A program made the translations under genes and the position numbers. From contig JACQIO010000019.1 in NCBI GenBank assembly GCA_016198415.1, forward strand, positions 1 to 42,056: a stretch of 42,056 nucleotides of DNA, given 5' to 3'. Source of the DNA: Candidatus Berkelbacteria bacterium (GTDB taxonomy: Bacteria > Patescibacteriota > UBA1384 > JACPKC01). The notes below the pieces were generated by a model. That model searched no databases, was not told the DNA's origin, and worked only from the letters and a program-made list of their open reading frames with translations. This document shows positions 16,558 to 23,565 of the stretch, in pieces (position 1 is the stretch's first letter; the number at the start of each line of letters is the position of its first letter).

Positions 16558-17607
16558 CTAACGACAGAACGACTCGCCGTGCGGTGGGTTTCCGCTCAGT
16601 GACCCGAAGAGTGCCTTGTATTGAGCGTACATCGTTGATGAGTAGTACCCCCATGGGCAGACCGCCGTGGTGGCGTTGTCGCTCCAGTTCCAAGCGGGGT
16701 CGCTCGCGTAGCGATTGGAGACCGTTGTGTTGTAGACCCCAAAGTCCCAAATGCCGTAGATGGTGCCGGTCGTCGTGGCAATCTGCTCGCCGGCGGCAAA
16801 CGAGAGTGAGGTGGTCGGGGCGGTCGTGCGTGTGTCGGACTGCTTGATGGGGAAGGCGTCCTTGATGGACTGGATGGGGCCCGTGATGTGGTCAAACCGG
16901 AAGGTGACCTCGCAGCTGACACGGAATATGAGGAGGTACTCGCCACCCGGGTTGCCTTCTTGGTAGTAGGCGCCGCTGTCGAGCGTTGCTACGATTGGCG
17001 CGTAGACCGGGACACTGGTGAGCTGGGTATCAACGTACCCGTGCGGCTTGAGATCGGTTCCGGCCTTGGTTGGCGGCGGGATCACCTGACTGACTTTGGT
17101 CAGATCGGTGATGTGGTGGGTGAAGGTGGGTGAGGCGTTCGATTGGCAGGTCGGGGTCGAACTGGCGGGTGGACTGGTTTGTTCCTGACTATTCCCAGGG
17201 CTACTCGCTGGTGGCGAGGAACTCTCTCCACTTTCACTCCCGTGTTCCCCCGACGGCTCCTTGGCCTGATCGTTCGTAGCCTGCTCGGGGGCAGGTGTCT
17301 CGGCTGGGGTCGCTGCCGTTGGTTCTGATGACGTTGGTGCGTTGGTCTCGGATGCGACCGGCGTCTTCGCGTTCGTCGTGGTCGGGGTGAGGGTAGCTGC
17401 GACGTTCGCCGTCGTCTCCACGGTCGCAGCTGGCTCCGCAACCGATTCGACCGGCTGCTCGACTAATTCGAGCAGCTCCTCACCAAGGGTGCGATCGTTC
17501 CGAACCTCGCCAAACACCCCCGCCTGCGTCGCGACATACGCCGCCGTCCCGCCGGCCAGGACCAGCACCCCAGCTCCTCCTAGAATCCACCGACTTGGCA
17601 GGACCAT
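16558..17607 (-). CDS. Exported single-pass protein with M23-like (degenerate) C-terminal region
   Basis: 349 aa. N-terminal anchor (about 6-28), then a Thr/Ala/Pro/Ser linker of over 100 residues (AATVETTANVAATLTPTTTN and similar). The C-terminal 190 residues show VYAPIVATLDSG, FRFDHITGP and FAAGEQIATTTG in an order resembling the beta-barrel of LytM/M23 peptidases. The usual HxxxD and HxH zinc motifs are not complete, so it may be non-catalytic. Cys residues are scattered near the end (AVCPWGYY, SFCR). Leaderless: TATACT 6 nt before ATG 17607. It lies 52 bp upstream of the ABC gene, which has its own promoter. Confidence 0.7.
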   Translation of the reverse strand: MVLPSRWILGGAGVLVLAGGTAAYVATQAGVFGEVRNDRTLGEELLELVEQPVESVAEPAATVETTANVAATLTPTTTNAKTPVASETNAPTSSEPTAATPAETPAPEQATNDQAKEPSGEHGSESGESSSPPASSPGNSQEQTSPPASSTPTCQSNASPTFTHHITDLTKVSQVIPPPTKAGTDLKPHGYVDTQLTSVPVYAPIVATLDSGAYYQEGNPGGEYLLIFRVSCEVTFRFDHITGPIQSIKDAFPIKQSDTRTTAPTTSLSFAAGEQIATTTGTIYGIWDFGVYNTTVSNRYASDPAWNWSDNATTAVCPWGYYSSTMYAQYKALFGSLSGNPPHGESFCR

Positions 17608-17613
17608 GGAGAC

Positions 17614-17619
17614 AGTATA
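17614..17619 (-). promoter_or_regulatory. -10 hexamer, leaderless start of the 17607 gene
   Basis: TATACT on the minus strand, exactly 6 nt before ATG. Confidence 0.7.
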
Positions 17620-17663
17620 CCTCGTCGACCGACGGTCGCGACTCTCTCAACCCCACGATTTGC

Positions 17664-17669
17664 TACACT
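17664..17669 (+). promoter_or_regulatory. -10 hexamer, leaderless start of the 17676 gene
   Basis: TACACT exactly 6 nt before ATG 17676. Confidence 0.6.
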
Positions 17670-17675
17670 CAAGTC

Positions 17676-17891
17676 ATGACTCGCTTTCGCTCAACCCGGC
17701 GCTACATCAAGGCGCTCACAATCGCGGCTGGGCTCGTCCTCATCTGGCGAGGTATGTGGTACGGCCTGGATTGGATCGATGGGTACCTGTTTGGTGGCAG
17801 CCACGCCCTGACGGCCATCGGCGGCATCATCCTCGGCGTCCTCCTCCTGGCCATTCCCGATGGTGATCTCAAGGAGCTCGAGAAACTCTAA
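17676..17891 (+). CDS. Small two-helix membrane protein, unknown
   Basis: 71 aa. A basic N-terminus (MTRFRSTRRYIK) precedes two hydrophobic segments: LTIAAGLVLIWRGMWYGLDW and TAIGGIILGVLLLAIP. The tail is acidic (GDLKELEKL). The ORF track begins at 17595, but the TACACT-6 nt-ATG arrangement places the start at 17676. Function unknown. It is divergent from the 17607 gene with overlapping promoter regions. Confidence 0.65.
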   Translation: MTRFRSTRRYIKALTIAAGLVLIWRGMWYGLDWIDGYLFGGSHALTAIGGIILGVLLLAIPDGDLKELEKL

Positions 17892-17935
17892 TCGAACCAC
17901 TCGGTGGTGGCGATTGCCGGAACGTCTCTAAAAGA

Positions 17936-17958
17936 CTACCGACACTGAGAGTCGGTAG
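17936..17958 (-). terminator. Hairpin terminator, recurring element (copy 1)
   Basis: CTACCGAC-ACTGAGA-GTCGGTAG. On the minus strand it is followed by TCTTTTAG. It is near-identical to 40794-40818, with a compensatory C-G to G-C change in the outer stem pair. Confidence 0.6.
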
Positions 17959-18295
17959 TGGAGATGGCAGTGTGTCGGTTGGCTTGGAGCGCCAGCCTAT
18001 GTGTGACGAGTCGCCCTCGTAGTTCGTCTTCACTATGATTGGCCACCCATTCTGGAAAGAAGACCGGCTGCGTTTGGGGATCATGCCACGTCGCGTAGGC
18101 GCTCTGCCACATCGCTGGCGAACTGCGCTGGAAGTTGATCGTCACCGGCAGCGTGAAGTACAGATACCGCTCCCGACTCCCCGCCGGCACATCCGGATGG
18201 ACCTCGTGCTGGGCCAGCGTAGGAATCTGGCCAGCGGCAAAGAGCTCACGCAGTCGTTGAATCCGATCGAGGATGGTCACTGTCGCAGTCGCCAT
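17936..18295 (-). CDS. Hypothetical protein, 119 aa
   Basis: Soluble 119-aa protein with an N-terminal helix (ILDRIQRLRELFAAGQ). A more conserved-looking middle contains HPDVPAGSRERYLYFTLP and INFQRSSPAMWQSA, and FFPEWV lies before the tail. I do not recognise a family. Leaderless: TAGAAT exactly 6 nt before ATG 18295. Its stop codon lies inside a terminator-like hairpin that recurs at 40794-40818. It is divergent from the RBBP9-like hydrolase. Confidence 0.65.
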   Translation of the reverse strand: MATATVTILDRIQRLRELFAAGQIPTLAQHEVHPDVPAGSRERYLYFTLPVTINFQRSSPAMWQSAYATWHDPQTQPVFFPEWVANHSEDELRGRLVTHRLALQANRHTAISTTDSQCR

Positions 18296-18301
18296 GTATC
18301 C

Positions 18302-18307
18302 ATTCTA
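18302..18307 (-). promoter_or_regulatory. -10 hexamer, leaderless start of the 18295 gene
   Basis: TAGAAT on the minus strand, exactly 6 nt before ATG. Confidence 0.65.
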
Positions 18308-18320
18308 CACCACGATCTGG

Positions 18321-18326
18321 TAGGCT
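18321..18326 (+). promoter_or_regulatory. -10 hexamer, leaderless start of the 18333 gene
   Basis: TAGGCT exactly 6 nt before ATG 18333. The divergent TAGAAT at 18302-18307 lies only 13 bp away. Confidence 0.5.
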
Positions 18327-18332
18327 TTGGCT

Positions 18333-18923
18333 ATGAAGAAGCGTGCCGTCATTGTCCACTGTTGGGATGGGACGCCGGAGGGGGCGTGGTACCCGTGGCT
18401 CAAGGCTGAACTTGAGGCGCGAGGGTTTGAGGTCGCAGTCCCGGCCATGCCGGAGACGGAGACGCCCAAGATTGGGCCGTGGGTAGGGACACTTACCACG
18501 GTCGTGGGACAACCAGACGAGCAGACGTACCTCATTGGTCACAGCATCGGCTGCCAGACCGTCTTGCGCTACCTCGAATCGCTCCCGCCGGGTCAGAAGG
18601 TCGGCGGCGTGGTGTTGGTCGCCGGCTTCTTCACGCTCCAAGGGATCGATGAAGAAGGCGAGATGATTGTCCGGCCATGGCTTGAGACGCCGATCGATAC
18701 TGACACGGTTCGTACGCACGCCGATCACATCGAGGCAATCTTCTCTGACAACGATCCCTGGGTGCCGGTTGCCAACGAGCGACTGTTCGTAGATCGTCTG
18801 GGTGCCACCACGCACATGTTTCACGGTCGTGGGCACTTCAGCCAGACTGACGACACGACCGAACTTCCCGAGGCGCTCGAAGCCGTACTGCATCTTGTCG
18901 AGCGCGAGCTGGCGAGGGAGTGA
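18333..18923 (+). CDS. RBBP9/YdeN-family alpha/beta serine hydrolase
   Basis: 196 aa, the normal size for this compact alpha/beta hydrolase family. N-terminal strand KRAVIVHCWDG, nucleophile elbow GHSIGCQ with the Ser, acidic residue around SDNDPWVP and catalytic His in HGRGHF. The cytoplasmic substrate is unknown. The track start (TTG 18327) is replaced by ATG 18333, which sits 6 nt after TAGGCT. The next gene begins 3 bp after its stop, so the two are co-transcribed. Confidence 0.88.
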   Translation: MKKRAVIVHCWDGTPEGAWYPWLKAELEARGFEVAVPAMPETETPKIGPWVGTLTTVVGQPDEQTYLIGHSIGCQTVLRYLESLPPGQKVGGVVLVAGFFTLQGIDEEGEMIVRPWLETPIDTDTVRTHADHIEAIFSDNDPWVPVANERLFVDRLGATTHMFHGRGHFSQTDDTTELPEALEAVLHLVERELARE

Positions 18924-18926
18924 ATC

Positions 18927-19346
18927 ATGGAGAACCGCCACCATCCAGAGCGGAAGCTCGGCCACCTGCTCTCAATCCCCTTCATCTACTGGATTGCCGT
19001 CCCGGCGGTGTTCTGGGATCTCTCACTCGAGCTCTACCACCGAATTTGCTTTCCTCTGTATGGTCTCCCACTCATTGAGCGGCGCCGGTACATCAAGATC
19101 GATCGCCACCGTCTGGCCTACCTCTCGGGCTTGGAGCGTATCAATTGCGCCTACTGCGGCTACGTCAATGGGCTCTTGGCCTACTCAGTCCAGATTGTCG
19201 CCGAGACCGAACGGTACTGGTGCGCCATCCAGCACGCCAAGGACCCCAACTTCCGCCCACCGGCCCACCACACCGACTTTACCAAGTACGCTGATCAGCA
19301 AGCACTCGAGGCGCGCTACCCGGCCCAGAAACACACGCGGTCGTGA
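18927..19346 (+). CDS. Hypothetical protein with CXXC, 139 aa
   Basis: An N-terminal hydrophobic segment (LLSIPFIYWIAVPAVFWDLS) is followed by a conserved-looking core with INCAYCGYVNG (CXXC) and a third Cys in RYWCAIQHAK. This pattern may hold a metal or disulfide. The tail is His-rich (PPAHHTDF). Its start is 3 bp after the hydrolase stop, which carries GAGGGAG as ribosome site. I recognise no named family. Confidence 0.7.
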   Translation: MENRHHPERKLGHLLSIPFIYWIAVPAVFWDLSLELYHRICFPLYGLPLIERRRYIKIDRHRLAYLSGLERINCAYCGYVNGLLAYSVQIVAETERYWCAIQHAKDPNFRPPAHHTDFTKYADQQALEARYPAQKHTRS

Positions 19347-19383
19347 TTTGTGTGCCGGACTTGCGAGTCGCTGCCAGGCGGAT

Positions 19384-19389
19384 CAGAAT
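19384..19389 (+). promoter_or_regulatory. -10 hexamer, leaderless start of the 19396 gene
   Basis: CAGAAT exactly 6 nt before ATG 19396; the first base departs from the consensus T. Confidence 0.45.
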
Positions 19390-19395
19390 AGGTCT

Positions 19396-19977
19396 ATGCC
19401 GTTGCCAGTCAATGCCCAACCAATCCCGATCACCTATCGTGAGGTGCAGGATCACTGTGGGCCGGCGGTGGTCAGGGCGATCATCCGTTATCGTCTCGGT
19501 CGCGACGTGCCGGAGCTCGAGCTCGTTGAGCAGCTCAAACCAACCCCAGAAGAGGGAACGGCGCCGGATTCCATCATCCGCGTCCTCGGCCATGACTACG
19601 GTCTGCCAACGAGGCTGGTTGAGCGGGCTTCGCTCGAGGATCTTCGATCGGTCCTTGAGCGCGGCGCGAGTGCGATTCTCAATCTCCAAGCGTGGGCCGA
19701 GCCAACCACGGGCGAAGTCGCGTGGCAGGATCGCTGGGACGATGGTCACTACGTCGTCCTCGTTGGGCTCGACGAGACCCACCTCTACGTCATGGATCCT
19801 TCCATTGGTCACGCCTACGGCTACCTGCCGCTCAATGAGTTTGAAGTTCGTTGGCATGACCAGCGTCTGCTAGAGGACGGGACCGAACGTCGCTACCTGC
19901 AGTCTTTCTTCCAGATTACCGGAGGCAACCCTCAGGCCCTATCCACTCCTACCCAAGTCGTCGTTGCGATAGAGTGA
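19396..19977 (+). CDS. C39-family-like peptidase, cytoplasmic
   Basis: 193 aa without a signal peptide. C39 pattern: a Cys in VQDHCGPAVVRAIIRYRLG, His in DDGHYVVLVGLDE and Asp in VMDPSIGHAYGY. C39 proteases usually mature peptides during export by fused ABC transporters; this one stands alone. ATG 19396 is chosen because the track start (18802) lies inside other genes and CAGAAT lies 6 nt upstream. It is one of three C39-like proteins in the window (with 8542-10236 and 33968-34819). Confidence 0.82.
   Translation: MPLPVNAQPIPITYREVQDHCGPAVVRAIIRYRLGRDVPELELVEQLKPTPEEGTAPDSIIRVLGHDYGLPTRLVERASLEDLRSVLERGASAILNLQAWAEPTTGEVAWQDRWDDGHYVVLVGLDETHLYVMDPSIGHAYGYLPLNEFEVRWHDQRLLEDGTERRYLQSFFQITGGNPQALSTPTQVVVAIE
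19970..19975 (+). promoter_or_regulatory. Possible -10 hexamer of the 19995 gene
   Basis: TAGAGT within the last codons of the C39-like gene, 19 nt before ATG 19995. Confidence 0.35.
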
Positions 19978-19994
19978 CACAGAAAGGATCTGTC

Positions 19995-20513
19995 ATGCTC
20001 AAGGTTATCTACACCTTCTTTACCGGGCTCTTGCTCGCCACGTTCGTGGGAGTGGGAATCGCGGCGCTCTACCCAGCACCCCAGTACCCAGAGTACCCAG
20101 TTGCGCTTGAAGGCGTGGACGTCTGCCTGATTGAGACAACGGCCGGCAACCGACCGTGTCCTAAAGCTGAGGGGATGGCCGAGCCAACCGACGAGCAGAA
20201 GCAGATCAAGCGTGACTACGATGCAGCGGTCAAGCAGCACCAAGAAGATCAACAGCGCTACGCGCGTAACGTCTCGATTACCAGTTTTGCCTGTGCCCTG
20301 CTCTTTGCCGCGATCGGACTCCTCCTGGAGTCGCGGCTCAAACTGATCGCCGACGGCGTGCTCCTGGGTGGACTGTTCACGCTCGTGTACGGGATCGGCT
20401 GGGGTTTTGCCACCGAGGATAACGTCTATCGCTTCATGGTCGTCACGATCGGCCTCGTAGTCGTGCTCATTCTTGGGTATCTGAAATTTGTTGGGCCCGA
20501 GTCCAAGCGCTAG
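19995..20513 (+). CDS. Membrane protein with coiled, charged extracytoplasmic loop
   Basis: 172 aa. TM1 (about 5-27), then a loop with two Cys (VDVCLIETT, NRPCPKAEG) and a charged helical stretch (EQKQIKRDYDAAVKQHQEDQ). Three further hydrophobic segments follow. AAAGGA at 19983-19988 supports ATG 19995 over the track start. It ends before a strong hairpin at 20546-20575. Function unknown. Confidence 0.68.
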   Translation: MLKVIYTFFTGLLLATFVGVGIAALYPAPQYPEYPVALEGVDVCLIETTAGNRPCPKAEGMAEPTDEQKQIKRDYDAAVKQHQEDQQRYARNVSITSFACALLFAAIGLLLESRLKLIADGVLLGGLFTLVYGIGWGFATEDNVYRFMVVTIGLVVVLILGYLKFVGPESKR

Positions 20514-20545
20514 ATCTTGCACGGTCGTTTGGTCAATCCGACGAT

Positions 20546-20575
20546 GAAGAACGAGCGGCTGACCGCTCGTTCTTC
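20546..20575. terminator. Strong bidirectional terminator hairpin
   Basis: GAAGAACGAGCGG-CTGA-CCGCTCGTTCTTC, a perfect 13-bp stem with a 4-nt loop between convergent genes ending at 20513 and 20611. Confidence 0.75.
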
Positions 20576-20610
20576 AGGTAGGCATGGTCGGTTATGCGCG
20601 ACCGAGGAGC

Positions 20611-20754
20611 TTACTCAACGGGAGGAACGATCGGTGCTTCCTCGTCCTCGCCATCCTCCTCGTCCTCGTCACCCTCAAGCTCCTCGTCCTCGTCGTCACC
20701 CGCTTCATCATCGTCGCTCCACGCTGGGCTCTTCACATCGTCCAGGTCGTCCAT
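20611..20754 (-). CDS. Acidic microprotein, 47 aa (absent from ORF track)
   Basis: The minus strand encodes MDDLDDVKSPAWSDDDEAGD followed by an almost pure Asp/Glu/Gly run and ending APIVPPVE. More than half of the residues are acidic. It is supported by a complete expression context: TATACT at 20794-20799, about 39 nt before ATG, GAAGGGAGC as ribosome site, and a downstream terminator hairpin at 20546-20575. Acidic tails of this kind mimic nucleic acid or bind basic proteins or cations, but no function can be assigned. The opposing ORFs on the plus strand are shadows of its repetitive codons. Confidence 0.72.
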   Translation of the reverse strand: MDDLDDVKSPAWSDDDEAGDDEDEELEGDEDEEDGEDEEAPIVPPVE

Positions 20755-20793
20755 GATCGCTCCCTTCTGCCTAACTATTGTGCAGGCAACTCC

Positions 20794-20799
20794 AGTATA
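20794..20799 (-). promoter_or_regulatory. -10 hexamer of the acidic microprotein gene
   Basis: TATACT on the minus strand. The leader carries GAAGGGAGC before ATG 20754. Confidence 0.6.
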
Positions 20800-20899
20800 C
20801 CGAGTGGAAAATCCTCGCTGTCAACCGCGGATCACGGTCCGGTATCCACAGTTGAGTGTTGGTTCGGTGGACTGGCTGGGCAGGCGGCTCAAGGCAGGG

Positions 20900-20905
20900 T
20901 ATACT
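20900..20905 (+). promoter_or_regulatory. -10 hexamer of the glycoside hydrolase gene
   Basis: TATACT, 21 nt before GTG 20927. The short leader has AGGGAGGG. Confidence 0.55.
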
Positions 20906-20926
20906 CGCCACGATTAGGGAGGGAAC

Positions 20927-23065
20927 GTGCGCAGTCATGCCGTCATCGCGAACCTCATGGGCCTGGTAGCGGGTCTGAGTTGGCTGGCAGCCGTCGGCAG
21001 TCCAGTCCAGGCAGCCAGTCTGCAAGCAGAGTTTGGCATTATCGGTGCCATCTCCTCACTGTCAGAAGGCTCACGAGCCACCGGCGTCAACTTGACCACG
21101 GGAGCGGGCTTTGGCTGGGCGCGTGAGGAGGTGACGTACGCGACTGGCATCAACTACGCTCCGTACGACGATGCCTTCGCGCGTCTCCGAGCGGCGGGGG
21201 TGAAGCTGCTCGTCCTCCTGACGTACCCCGGCGAGGGAACGAGTCACGAGGACTGGAAGACCTACGTCACTGCCGTCGTCGACCGCTACGGCAGTCAAGT
21301 TGATGCCTGGGAGATCATGAACGAGGCCGATAACTACCTCTCGGCGAGTGACTACGTCACCTACCTGAGCGAGGCCCACGAGATTCTCAAAACCAAGGAT
21401 GCGAGCGCCACGATTGTCTCGAGCGGGATCACCTCCCGGATTGAGGCGACCACCTACCTTGATGGCATTGCCGCCGCCGGGGGCTGGGGCAAGTTTGACG
21501 TCGTTGGTTTGCACGTCTACCACTCGGGCAATCCCGAGAAGGTCAACTTTGGTGGTGGCAACCTGACGGCCGAGTTCAACCGCATCGTGGGCGCCATCAG
21601 CCGGAACGGGGGTGGCAAGAAGATCTGGGTGACGGAGACCGGCTACCAGTCTGGGGCGGAGGGAGCCGCGAACCAGGCGAACTGGCTGGCCAGGAGCCTG
21701 ATCATGGCGCGCTCAGTTGTGAGCGTGGAGAAGCTCTTCCTCTATCGGCTCTACGATGGCAGCGGCAGTTACGGCCTGGTCACCTCGAGTTTTCAAGAGA
21801 AGGAGGCCTACGCCCGAGTCAAAGAGGCAATCGCTGGGTTGGGCGGGGCTGGGACGGGGACGCGTCTCTTTCCAACCGAGAAGACCACGCTCGACGCCTT
21901 CACGACCGTCCCGGGTGGCTGGGGTCCTGAACGGAGCATCAACGCGGCCGTCTCCCTCTCAGGCGTGGAGGGCTACAGCGGCACGGGCATGAAGATTGCC
22001 TACTCGTTCTCAGCCGAGACCGCCTACGCCCTAGTAGAGAAGAGCGGGTTGAGCGCTGGCACACCGACGGCCTTTGCGGCCTGGGTGAATGGGGATGGGA
22101 CGAGCAACGTCTGGAAGTTCCGCTTTGTGGATGCCAACAACGAGACCTTCCAGGTGGACCTGGGCAGCATTGCCGCGGGCTGGCAGTACCAGCAGTTCAC
22201 GCTTGGCCAAGACTCGGCCATCACCAGCTGGGAGGGCAACGGTGTCATCGACTATCCCGTCAGCTTCAAGGCCGTCGTTGTGGATCGGCAGGGCGGGGCG
22301 GCTGAGGGGAGCGGGATTGTCGACGAGCTGGTCGCCATCTCGGGCGGAGCGGATCTCTATGCCTACCAGTTTGGCAACACCGTTGCCTTCTGGAAGGTGT
22401 TGGGGAGCGCTGAGGCCACCCTGTGTAAGCAGCGCCGAACCTTTGCCGAGGCACCAGCCTTTGACGGAGTGACGAGCTGTAATGACACGCCGGAGACGGC
22501 CGAGGAGGCCGGGGCAGCGGTTGACACCCCCAGTTCCAGTCCGGCGGCCGCTACCACCAAGACCACCACCAAAGCCACGCCAGCAGCTGCTCCAGTTGAG
22601 AAGGTGGCGGTCAGCGCTGAGCGGTCGAGCGTGCGCGTGGATGGCGAGGCGCTCGTTGCCGACGGTACGCAGACCTACCGGGTTGTCACCACGGTGGCCG
22701 ATGCCAATCGCAACGTCCTCAAGGATCGGATCCCCCAGTTTGCCATCACCGGTGGCCAGAGCACACTCACGGAACCGGTCCTGGTGGGCAACGAGTGGAT
22801 CGCTGAGGTGAGCGCCACGGAGAGCGGTGAGCGTCAGGTTGTCGTCAGCGCCGATGGGGTGGAGCTGGGGAGCGTCACGCTGACCTTTCTCCCCATCCCC
22901 ATCGGCGTCGTCGAGGTTCGGGAGGCGGAACCAGTCCTGGCGCCGGTCACCACAGTGGTCGCGCCGGCCTCACTCCAGGATAAGCTGCTCGGTGGTTTTG
23001 GGCTCGTGGCCCTTGCGCTTGGTCTCTGGTGGTGGGCCCACCACCGCCGTCATCCCCAGGTCTAG
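20927..23065 (+). CDS. Exported, membrane-anchored glycoside hydrolase (GH5/GH39-like TIM barrel) with accessory domains
   Basis: 712 aa. Sec signal (LVAGLSWLAAVGSPVQAA), then a TIM barrel (about 30-290) with acid/base Glu in WEIMNEADNY and nucleophile Glu in IWVTETGYQS. A beta-sandwich region follows (about 300-490, carbohydrate-binding-like, with NVWKFRFVDANNETFQVDLG). A Thr/Ala/Pro linker leads to an Ig-like/invasin-type domain (about 555-670). A C-terminal TM (GGFGLVALALGLWWWAHH) with a basic tail completes it. GTG start with AGGGAGGG. It is probably a surface enzyme acting on a beta-linked polysaccharide; exact GH family needs a profile search. Confidence 0.85.
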   Translation: MRSHAVIANLMGLVAGLSWLAAVGSPVQAASLQAEFGIIGAISSLSEGSRATGVNLTTGAGFGWAREEVTYATGINYAPYDDAFARLRAAGVKLLVLLTYPGEGTSHEDWKTYVTAVVDRYGSQVDAWEIMNEADNYLSASDYVTYLSEAHEILKTKDASATIVSSGITSRIEATTYLDGIAAAGGWGKFDVVGLHVYHSGNPEKVNFGGGNLTAEFNRIVGAISRNGGGKKIWVTETGYQSGAEGAANQANWLARSLIMARSVVSVEKLFLYRLYDGSGSYGLVTSSFQEKEAYARVKEAIAGLGGAGTGTRLFPTEKTTLDAFTTVPGGWGPERSINAAVSLSGVEGYSGTGMKIAYSFSAETAYALVEKSGLSAGTPTAFAAWVNGDGTSNVWKFRFVDANNETFQVDLGSIAAGWQYQQFTLGQDSAITSWEGNGVIDYPVSFKAVVVDRQGGAAEGSGIVDELVAISGGADLYAYQFGNTVAFWKVLGSAEATLCKQRRTFAEAPAFDGVTSCNDTPETAEEAGAAVDTPSSSPAAATTKTTTKATPAAAPVEKVAVSAERSSVRVDGEALVADGTQTYRVVTTVADANRNVLKDRIPQFAITGGQSTLTEPVLVGNEWIAEVSATESGERQVVVSADGVELGSVTLTFLPIPIGVVEVREAEPVLAPVTTVVAPASLQDKLLGGFGLVALALGLWWWAHHRRHPQV

Positions 23066-23132
23066 GACTTGCGCTTTAGCGGGAAGCGTGGTTGCGTACA
23101 AGGGAAGTACTCTGGAGGGAGGAAGGATCGGT

Positions 23133-23555
23133 ATGTCAGGACAGACCATTAAGCGGAGTCTCCCGCTCTGGGCGCTGGCCCTCGTGCTGGGACTCTGGTG
23201 GGGCGGATTCGAATCGCCCGCGGTGGCGCAGGCTTCCCACCGTCCAAGTATCAGCGAAGGGCTCAAGGGTCGCATTGAGGCAACGGTCTGCGAGTGGAAT
23301 CGGAGACGGACCCGACTCAAGTGTGATCGAGGACCGGTCAGCGTGACGGTCATTGTCTCTCGGGCCGGGCAGGAGGTTGGCCGCTTGAGAAGCGATGCTC
23401 GGGGACGATACCTCCTCGCCCTCCCGGCGGGTCGCTACGATCTGACTGCGGAGAGTGACAACCTCCGGGTCTTCCCGAATCGGATCGTCGTGGAGCCCGA
23501 TGAGGTGGAGCGCGTCAATCTGACCCTGAACGGCTCCCTCGAGCACGCTTTCTAG
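23133..23555 (+). CDS. Exported TTR-like / carboxypeptidase-regulatory-like domain protein
   Basis: 140 aa. Signal peptide (LPLWALALVLGLWWGGFESPAVAQA). The mature part has two Cys (TVCEWNRR, RLKCDRG) and a transthyretin-like beta-sandwich: VSVTVIVSRAGQEVGRLRSD, GRYLLALPAGRYDLTAES, NRIVVEPDEVERVNLTL. ATG 23133 follows GGAGGGAGGAAGGA, so the track start at 22992 inside the previous gene is rejected. It lies 67 bp after the glycoside hydrolase and is likely exported with it. Confidence 0.78.
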   Translation: MSGQTIKRSLPLWALALVLGLWWGGFESPAVAQASHRPSISEGLKGRIEATVCEWNRRRTRLKCDRGPVSVTVIVSRAGQEVGRLRSDARGRYLLALPAGRYDLTAESDNLRVFPNRIVVEPDEVERVNLTLNGSLEHAF

Positions 23556-23565
23556 CGCCACTCGC

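Noticed and set aside
18246-18965. 239-aa minus-strand ORF
   Set aside because: Antisense to the RBBP9-like hydrolase gene, which has clear catalytic motifs; no protein features of its own.
20584-21126. 180-aa and 107-aa plus-strand ORFs
   Set aside because: Their Leu/Val/Ser runs are the antisense of the acidic microprotein codons, and they run into the signal peptide region of the glycoside hydrolase gene.
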